From: CAYILR01 sp964364175
GTDB taxonomy: Bacteria; Bdellovibrionota; UBA1018
NCBI GenBank assembly: GCA_964364175.1
Contig: CAYILR010000011.1
Location: 35,965-99,964 of the forward strand
Direction: 5' to 3'
DNA: 64,000 nt
The notes beneath the pieces were generated by a model. That model saw only the letters and a list, made by a program, of their open reading frames with translations, did not search any database and had not been told where the DNA came from. Positions 58,649 through 64,000 of this stretch are shown piece after piece (the first letter of the stretch is position 1; each line of letters begins with the position of its first letter). Made by a program: the position numbers and the translations under genes.

Positions 58649-59236
58649 TTAAAACAGGCTCTGAGTGCTGGGATAGCAGTATCCGTAGAAGGTCTGATTC
58701 ACAGATCTTACGACACTCCAGTCGATCACCAGCTTGAAGGCCACATATTCTGCTGATTTTCTTGCAAGAATTTGTGCTGGGATGGAGATTTGGCGGCCGC
58801 TCGTCGTATCTGAGACGAGTGCATAATAAGAATTGGTGAGCGTTAGGTCTTGTTGCCAAACTTCCGGAGGGAGTATCTCCCTAAAGCTTTGCTCGTTGAG
58901 GAAAGAATCCATGCTGCTCTGGCTAAAAAATAGTTTTTTGATGGTTTCTCCAGGGATCAATGGCCCAGCTCCGGGAAGCGTGAGCTGAGTGTTCGCGATA
59001 TTGAAATAGAGGACTTCATCGCTGTCAGGTTGGACCAAAATGCATTTGGGTTGTCCCGAGGGCGGTATGGAGTCGAATTCTCGCTCTGGAAAATCTGAAA
59101 CGACGGCTGGTGCGGACGCGGTGTGATAGAGCTTTTTCAAAACATTCTCGTTGGGTCCCGCAAAGGATTGGGTGGGAAGGAGCGAGAAAAAAACAGCCAA
59201 AACAAATAAACAGCGGGATTTTTTTATATTTTTCAT
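58649..59236 (-). CDS. Exported protein of unknown function
   Basis: 195 residues with a signal peptide (CLFVLAVFFSLLPTQSFA). The mature chain is beta-rich in character, with one Cys near the middle and one close to the C-terminus (GYCYPSTQSLF). No motif recognised. It is divergent from feoA, with 118 bases between the two starts, and ends 4 bases from the DUF3465 gene. Confidence 0.7.
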   Translation of the reverse strand: MKNIKKSRCLFVLAVFFSLLPTQSFAGPNENVLKKLYHTASAPAVVSDFPEREFDSIPPSGQPKCILVQPDSDEVLYFNIANTQLTLPGAGPLIPGETIKKLFFSQSSMDSFLNEQSFREILPPEVWQQDLTLTNSYYALVSDTTSGRQISIPAQILARKSAEYVAFKLVIDWSVVRSVNQTFYGYCYPSTQSLF

Positions 59237-59354
59237 GGGTCTTCCTATTTGAGTTGTTCATTAAAGTTTATGTAGAATGGGGTGTTTTTGCAAACGGCGG
59301 TTGTTTGACGAAAATGCGAATCCAAAAGATCAAAAACATGGTACCTACCCCTGT

Positions 59355-59591
59355 ATGAGTAAACTCGGTGAACTCAAACCCGGACAATCGGGCCGTATTA
59401 AAGCCCTGAGCAGCAATGTTCAAATGGAGCCCATCGTTCGCCGCCTCATGGAAATGGGCATGATTGAGGGCGAGCGAATCGAAGTCTTGCACCAGGCTCC
59501 TTGGGGGGGCGACCCGATCGCAGTGAGAGTGCGCGGCAACTTGATTGGAGTTCGCCGGGACGAAGCAAATCTGGTAGATGTCGAGCTATGA
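59355..59591 (+). CDS. feoA: FeoA, SH3-like ferrous iron transport accessory protein
   Basis: 78 residues, the FeoA length: LGELKPGQSGRIKALS...RRLMEMGMIEGERIEVLHQAPWGGDPIAVRVRG, the SH3-like fold with the conserved MGMIEG. FeoA modulates the GTPase-linked ferrous uptake of FeoB at the inner membrane. ATG 59355 is taken because the protein then begins at the family start; upstream codons are unrelated. The stop overlaps the feoB ATG (ATGA). The promoter region contains no clear Fur box by eye. Confidence 0.93.
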   Translation: MSKLGELKPGQSGRIKALSSNVQMEPIVRRLMEMGMIEGERIEVLHQAPWGGDPIAVRVRGNLIGVRRDEANLVDVEL

Positions 59592-61441
59592 AAGTAGCTT
59601 TGGTGGGAATGCCCAATTGCGGCAAGACCTCCCTTTTCAATGCACTGACGGGAAGCAATCAAAAGGTGGGGAATTATCCGGGCGTGACCGTCGAGCGCAA
59701 AGAGGGATCGGCAACGGATCGTCTCTCGGGAACGAAGCTCACTATTTTAGATTTGCCCGGGATTTACAGTCTCAACTCCAAAGTTCCTGACGAAGTGATC
59801 ACTCGTGACGTGGTTTTGGGAAATCATCCCACAGAGTCCAAAGTCGATTGGCTGGGAGTGGTTCTGGATGCGTCTCGGTTGCAGCAGAATCTGAGGCTCT
59901 TGATTGAGCTCAAGGATCTGGGGTTGCCCTGCGTCGCGATCTTGAACATGGCAGATCTGGCCGAGAAGTCCGGTTGGAAGATCGACCCATCAGCGTTGTC
60001 GAAAGAATTGGGAGGACTGCCTGTGGTCCTCACCGTTGCGACGACGGGACAGGGAATTGAGGAAGTTTTGGCCGAATTTGCAAAGCCTGCGCCGCCTTTG
60101 CCTAATCTGGCGAGGTTTCAGCCTTCCGAAGATCTGAGGAAGCTTTACAAAAAATCAGACGAGATTTTGAGTCGAATAGCAAAGCGAGTGGCCGCCGAGT
60201 CCCAAGAACCGAATCGAATTTCCGATGCCATTGATCGTTGGGTTTTGCATCCAGTGTTGGGAAGTCTGTTGCTGCTCGTGGTTTTGATTTTAGTTTTTCA
60301 GGCGGTGTTCAATTGGGCGCAGCTCCCGCAGGATGGGATTCGATGGGGAATCAGCGAGCTGAGCCGATGGATGAATCAGGTTTTACCTGATGGTCCGCTC
60401 CGAAGTCTTCTGATTGATGGAGTGGTGGCGGGTGTCGGGTCGGTTGTGGTTTTTTTGCCGCAGATTCTTTTGCTTTTTACATTTATATTATTTCTCGAAG
60501 ATTCGGGTTACATGGCGCGCGCAGCGTTTTTGATGGATCGGCTGATGGGGCGAGTGGGGTTGCACGGGCGCGCGTTCATTCCTCTTTTGTCTTCGTTTGC
60601 TTGTGCAATTCCCGGGATCATGGCGACGCGAACCATCGAAAATCCGAAAGACCGATTGACTACGATTCTCATTGCTCCGCTGATGACTTGTTCGGCGCGG
60701 CTTCCGGTTTATTCATTGCTGATTGGTGCGTTTATTCCCAATCGACAGGTGCTGGGAATTTTGCGTTTGCAGGGGCTAGTGCTGATTGGATTGTATTTGG
60801 CAGGGATTTTTGCTGCGTTGGCGGTGGCTCTGGTGATGAGGCGGACAATTTTGGCGGGTCCGAAGCCGATATTTTTGATGGAGTTGCCGATCTATCGATG
60901 GCCCAGCGTTCGTGGAGTGGTGATGGGATTGTTGGAGAGATCGAAACTGTTTTTGCGACGGGCTGGGACTGTGATTCTCACGATTTCGATTTTGATTTGG
61001 TTCCTGGTCTCGTATCCAGGGTCGTCGATCGAAACGAGCTATGCAGGTACGATCAGTCGTTTCTTTGAGCCGTTGGTGCAGCCGCTGGGTTTCAACTGGA
61101 AAATTGTGATGGCGCTCATCCCAGGGTTTCTGGCTCGTGAGGTGATGGTGGGTGCGTTGGCGACGGTGTACGCTGTGGGAGCGAGGGGAGCTGCGGTTGC
61201 TGCAGGCGACAGTTCTGGGACGTTCGAAAGTCTTCAGCAGATTCTGAGCACGCAGTGGAGCGTGCCGACTGGGTTGAGCCTGATCGTTTGGTATATTCTA
61301 GCGTGTCAGTGTATGTCGACTCTGGCGGTGACAAAGAGGGAGACCAACTCCTGGCGATGGTCGGCGTTCATGCTGGGGTATATGACAGTGCTGGCTTATG
61401 TGGGATCGTTTATCACGTATCAAATTGCATGCAGAATTTAA
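59588..61441 (+). CDS. feoB: FeoB ferrous iron transporter
   Basis: 617 residues. GMPNCGKTSLF is G1 of the GTPase domain, with YPGVTVERKEG and DLPGIYSL as switch and G3 motifs. The membrane domain follows with conserved LEDSGYMARAAFLMDRLM, GLHGRAFIPLLSSFACAIPGIMATR and a second Gate segment. FeoB moves Fe2+ across the inner membrane. The length is short for the family (about 650-770), with a compact C-terminus, but no key motif is missing. It starts on the feoA stop and its stop overlaps the small downstream gene. Confidence 0.96.
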   Translation: MKVALVGMPNCGKTSLFNALTGSNQKVGNYPGVTVERKEGSATDRLSGTKLTILDLPGIYSLNSKVPDEVITRDVVLGNHPTESKVDWLGVVLDASRLQQNLRLLIELKDLGLPCVAILNMADLAEKSGWKIDPSALSKELGGLPVVLTVATTGQGIEEVLAEFAKPAPPLPNLARFQPSEDLRKLYKKSDEILSRIAKRVAAESQEPNRISDAIDRWVLHPVLGSLLLLVVLILVFQAVFNWAQLPQDGIRWGISELSRWMNQVLPDGPLRSLLIDGVVAGVGSVVVFLPQILLLFTFILFLEDSGYMARAAFLMDRLMGRVGLHGRAFIPLLSSFACAIPGIMATRTIENPKDRLTTILIAPLMTCSARLPVYSLLIGAFIPNRQVLGILRLQGLVLIGLYLAGIFAALAVALVMRRTILAGPKPIFLMELPIYRWPSVRGVVMGLLERSKLFLRRAGTVILTISILIWFLVSYPGSSIETSYAGTISRFFEPLVQPLGFNWKIVMALIPGFLAREVMVGALATVYAVGARGAAVAAGDSSGTFESLQQILSTQWSVPTGLSLIVWYILACQCMSTLAVTKRETNSWRWSAFMLGYMTVLAYVGSFITYQIACRI

Positions 61442-61599
61442 TCGTATTCGGAATTGTTTTGGCCGCCGCAGTGTTTTGGAGTGTGCGGATTTTTCGGAAC
61501 AACTTAGCTCTGCCGCTGTCCGAGTGGTTGCTAAAAAAAGGCCGTGTGGGCTGGGCCTTTCAAGTTCGAAAGTGTTCCACAAAAAAAGGATGCCATTGA
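61429..61599 (+). CDS. FeoB-associated small membrane protein with C-terminal Cys
   Basis: 56 residues: one membrane helix (IVFGIVLAAAVFW) followed by a basic cytoplasmic part ending RKCSTKKGCH. Small single-pass proteins with a terminal Cys pair or cluster are often encoded after feoB (FeoB-associated Cys-rich membrane proteins). Here only two Cys remain. It overlaps the feoB stop by 13 bases, which supports its being a real third gene of the operon. Confidence 0.75.
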   Translation: MQNLIVFGIVLAAAVFWSVRIFRNNLALPLSEWLLKKGRVGWAFQVRKCSTKKGCH

Positions 61600-61600
61600 G

Positions 61601-62407
61601 ATGCTGCTGATCATGCTCGGAATTTTATGCGGAGATGTTTTTGCGGGAACGGGTCCAGTGCCATACTACCGGTTTTGGCGAGGTTGGAAGGTTGAGCAGC
61701 TGAATTCAAGCCCGTTGAGCTATCAGGGATTCAAAGAAGGGATCAACTCAGTCTTTATTCCTGCCACGGTTCGATACGGGCAGGGGAGGGGAATGTTGGG
61801 GTATCTCCCGTCGCTGCCATTTTCGGTTTCGGAGCTGGAGGCTGCGAAAGGCAAGGGAGTGGATTTCCCGGACGAGATTGCGCTGGTCGTTTATGGTTCT
61901 GAGGAGGGGTACAATCGACTGCGTGTGACACCCGAGGGGAAGGCCTATGGTGATTTGCATCGCCTGTATTTTGATATGCCGGCGGCTCCAGCGGCCGCAA
62001 GGAGCCGGAGTCTGGTGCCGCTGCCCTGGACGGGGACTGTGGCGGTCGAGCGTGCTTATGATTTGTTTTCGTCGGATGCGAGCTGGATGAAGCCGATGGC
62101 TTCCGGGTTTTCGCAGATTGTTTTTCATGAGCGAGAGGCAGAACAGGACGAAGCGTCCTATTTAGCGAAGATCAAAAGCACTCTCGATTCAATCAAAGCC
62201 AATGCCAGCTCGTTTGGACTGGAGTCCGAAGTTGTTTTGGTCGCGGATCGGTATTGGATTGAGTATCAGCTGCTCTATAAAAAAGGCAGTTCGCCTACGC
62301 CGCGCGGGTTGGATGAAAAAGTGATTCACTGCAATCCGTTTGCGCTCGATAATTCGATGCCGTCGAAGTCGCTGGAGTTTGGGCGGGCGGTGAATGTGCA
62401 GTTTTAG
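61601..62407 (+). CDS. Exported protein of unknown function
   Basis: About 268 residues from ATG 61601, one base after the small Feo protein stop. The start MLLIMLGILCGDVFAG is a short signal peptide. The sequence has an AAPAAARSR linker and an alpha/beta appearance, with Tyr/Trp and Arg conserved-looking but no known motif. It is likely co-transcribed with feoAB, so it may be linked to iron uptake or merely read through. Function unknown. Confidence 0.75.
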   Translation: MLLIMLGILCGDVFAGTGPVPYYRFWRGWKVEQLNSSPLSYQGFKEGINSVFIPATVRYGQGRGMLGYLPSLPFSVSELEAAKGKGVDFPDEIALVVYGSEEGYNRLRVTPEGKAYGDLHRLYFDMPAAPAAARSRSLVPLPWTGTVAVERAYDLFSSDASWMKPMASGFSQIVFHEREAEQDEASYLAKIKSTLDSIKANASSFGLESEVVLVADRYWIEYQLLYKKGSSPTPRGLDEKVIHCNPFALDNSMPSKSLEFGRAVNVQF

Positions 62408-62426
62408 GGTGAGTGTTCTGGGTTCA

Positions 62427-63944
62427 TTACCGTACAGCGTAAACATCGACCGTTGTACCAACACCAAAAGCATTGACGCCGTTGGTTGTGCCAGTATCGG
62501 TTAAGTTGGTATTTGCTGAGAAGGTCATGGAGGTCAGGTTGGTGTTTGTGGTATCGTTCCAAAAATTGAACCAATGGATATTATATAACGAACCATCTGT
62601 ATCTCTAGAGCAACTCGTCGCAAGAGTACGTCGACCAGCATTTGCTTTTGCGAAAAACTCGATGACGCAGTCTTGTAAAGTCCAGTTGGCAGGGCCCCCT
62701 AAGAAAGAACCGGCGACGTCATTGCTCGCTTCGCCTCCTGCCGGACCTCCGCTGCTTCCATAAACGTGCACACGGGAGTAATGTGTAACGGTGTCATCGC
62801 CGTTGGGCCTAAGGAATACAGCTGCGGTCCCAACCGCACCCACGTGATGTATTTTAACAACGTATCGAATGTCCGCATCGCCGTTGAGGCCGGAGATAGT
62901 GATAGTGTTTGTGGCTGCTCCTGTGACAGTGGATCTGTGGATCAATTTTAGGGATTTGAGTCCGCTGCGTTCGAGGACGAACCAATCTGTTCCATTTGTT
63001 GTAAGCTGGATGGTCTGATATTGCGTTCTCAAAATTTCTGATGAAGCTCCATCAATGGTTTCAGCAGCGTTAGGACTAATGGTGATTGTGGCTGTAGACG
63101 AATCAGTTTTCTTAATGGTAAAGGTCTTGCCAGCAATCGCTGCAGATGGAGCGGGTAGAGTCAAAGTGATTGCTCCCCCCGATGCATCGGCGAGATATGT
63201 TGTTTGAGTACTGGTGAGAGTGACGCTGGTTGCAGATGATGATGTTGCTGCGTATGTTGCGATTCCACCTGTCGCACTGACTTGAGTCGAAGTCAGGGTG
63301 TTATTAGCTAGATCTCCCGCCGCAATGGTTCCATCTAAAATATGAGTAGAAGTCACCTTGCCCGTACCAATGGACGTCGCCACAGCTCCAGCGCTGGTGG
63401 TGATATCTCCCGTGAGAGCAGGCATGTCGGCTGCTGCGATGGCAGAGGTCGAAAAAACTCCTGAAGCATTGGTGCGCACCACTCCCACGGAGTTTAATCC
63501 AGAAAGGGTCATTCCAGCGAAAGTAGGGGAAGAGCCTGTTCCAATGTTTTGTGGGGTGGAAAGAGTGAGTGAACCCACTGCTGGGGTGACGGTGATTTGA
63601 TTGGCTGTTCCTAAGAGAGAACCCGCCTCCCATTTACCTGATGTGGCATTGTAAGTGAGCGGTTGTCCGGTCGTAGTGGGAGCAACTGTATCAATGCTTT
63701 TGGTAATAATGCTTGTAGAAGCACCCCCACCCGCGACGGTCGCGGGCTCCCATTTCGAAGTGGTGCTATTCCAAGCCAAAACTTGCCCGTTTGTAATGGA
63801 AGAAAGTGCAGAGATCACCTGCCCACCCAGGTATCCATCGGTATAGCCCTTGGTTGCGGCATCGCTCGAGCCCGAAGGAGAAGAAAGATTGGTGAGGCCC
63901 TGTCCTCCCATGTTGAGAGCACCCGACAGGGTTCCACCAGCCAA
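62427..63944 (-). CDS. Tail-fibre-like surface protein, probably 5'-truncated or frameshifted
   Basis: 505 residues from TTG 63944, very rich in Thr, Ser, Gly and Ala. LAGGTLSGALNMGGQGLTNLSS and GQVLAWNSTTSKWEPATVAG are typical repeats of phage-fibre-like surface proteins in Bdellovibrio-type genomes, normally internal to a long protein. The remainder has repeated IGTG/TSTQ units and a C-terminal adhesive-type domain. The frame is stopped by TGA only five codons upstream, with no ribosome site, so the N-terminus probably lies in another frame beyond the window or the gene is broken. Confidence 0.7.
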   Translation of the reverse strand: MAGGTLSGALNMGGQGLTNLSSPSGSSDAATKGYTDGYLGGQVISALSSITNGQVLAWNSTTSKWEPATVAGGGASTSIITKSIDTVAPTTTGQPLTYNATSGKWEAGSLLGTANQITVTPAVGSLTLSTPQNIGTGSSPTFAGMTLSGLNSVGVVRTNASGVFSTSAIAAADMPALTGDITTSAGAVATSIGTGKVTSTHILDGTIAAGDLANNTLTSTQVSATGGIATYAATSSSATSVTLTSTQTTYLADASGGAITLTLPAPSAAIAGKTFTIKKTDSSTATITISPNAAETIDGASSEILRTQYQTIQLTTNGTDWFVLERSGLKSLKLIHRSTVTGAATNTITISGLNGDADIRYVVKIHHVGAVGTAAVFLRPNGDDTVTHYSRVHVYGSSGGPAGGEASNDVAGSFLGGPANWTLQDCVIEFFAKANAGRRTLATSCSRDTDGSLYNIHWFNFWNDTTNTNLTSMTFSANTNLTDTGTTNGVNAFGVGTTVDVYAVR

Positions 63945-64000
63945 GGGTAAATAAGCTCATATGGATGACCAACCTTGCAAGGCAAAAAATTACTAAGAAG

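Noticed and set aside
59237..59354. Fur box before feoA
   Set aside because: No GATAATGATAATCATTATC-like match could be found by eye.
1..64000. CRISPR arrays, tRNA or rRNA genes, insertion sequences
   Set aside because: No regularly spaced repeats, cloverleaf or rRNA-like sequence, or transposase was recognised in any part of the window.

Overview
The window looks like chromosomal DNA of a Gram-negative bacterium, most likely a Bdellovibrionota/Oligoflexia-type organism. The clues are many signal-peptide proteins and small outer-membrane barrels, dense NTGA start/stop overlaps, paralogous HNH proteins, and a tail-fibre-like surface protein opening with a YLPLAGGTLSG-type module. No rRNA or tRNA gene was seen, so the placement is an inference. 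GC looks moderate by eye. There is no CRISPR array, transposase or phage structural block, and no gene-free stretch above 300 bases.

Layout. 1-6.3 kb: two secreted proteins, then a tightly coupled minus-strand operon (6332 to 1986) of outer-membrane barrels, a HExxH metalloprotease, an M23 peptidase-like protein and a large exported protein. 6.4-13 kb: typA, an outer-membrane protein, a MazEF-like toxin-antitoxin pair, a possible secreted caspase-fold protein, a VOC protein, an HNH protein and queF. 13-19.2 kb: secreted proteins around a toxin-antitoxin-like block (XRE regulator, AbiEii-like nucleotidyltransferase, and a Fic enzyme with an AbiEi-like N-terminus).

19.2-50.8 kb is the most unusual part: about 25 genes that read as a lipid-type biosynthetic island. 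It holds a complete PAPS supply (CysD, CysN and a DUF2061-APS kinase fusion) with a sulfotransferase, an alpha-oxoamine synthase of the serine palmitoyltransferase type, two extended SDR enzymes, a fatty acid desaturase, a sterol-desaturase/hydroxylase, and a fusion of class III aminotransferase with a cyanobacterial-type acyl-ACP reductase. It also has a ferritin-like diiron protein, a sphingosine/diacylglycerol-kinase-like enzyme, two PEP-synthase-like phosphotransferases, two thymidylate-kinase-like proteins, a ThiL-like kinase, a radical SAM enzyme, two acyl-CoA dehydrogenases, a PLD protein and an MFS transporter. An MMPL/RND exporter lies just beyond. My working hypothesis is a sulfated long-chain amine or sphingoid-like lipid. 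The product is not shown by the sequence.

50.9-64 kb: secreted unknowns, the MMPL exporter, an Nfu-type Fe-S scaffold, a DUF3465 protein, a feoA-feoB-small Cys protein ferrous iron uptake operon, another secreted protein, and a tail-fibre-like surface protein whose 5' end looks broken at the window edge. Several toxin-antitoxin-type genes have a -10 box only 6-7 bases before the ATG, suggesting leaderless transcripts.
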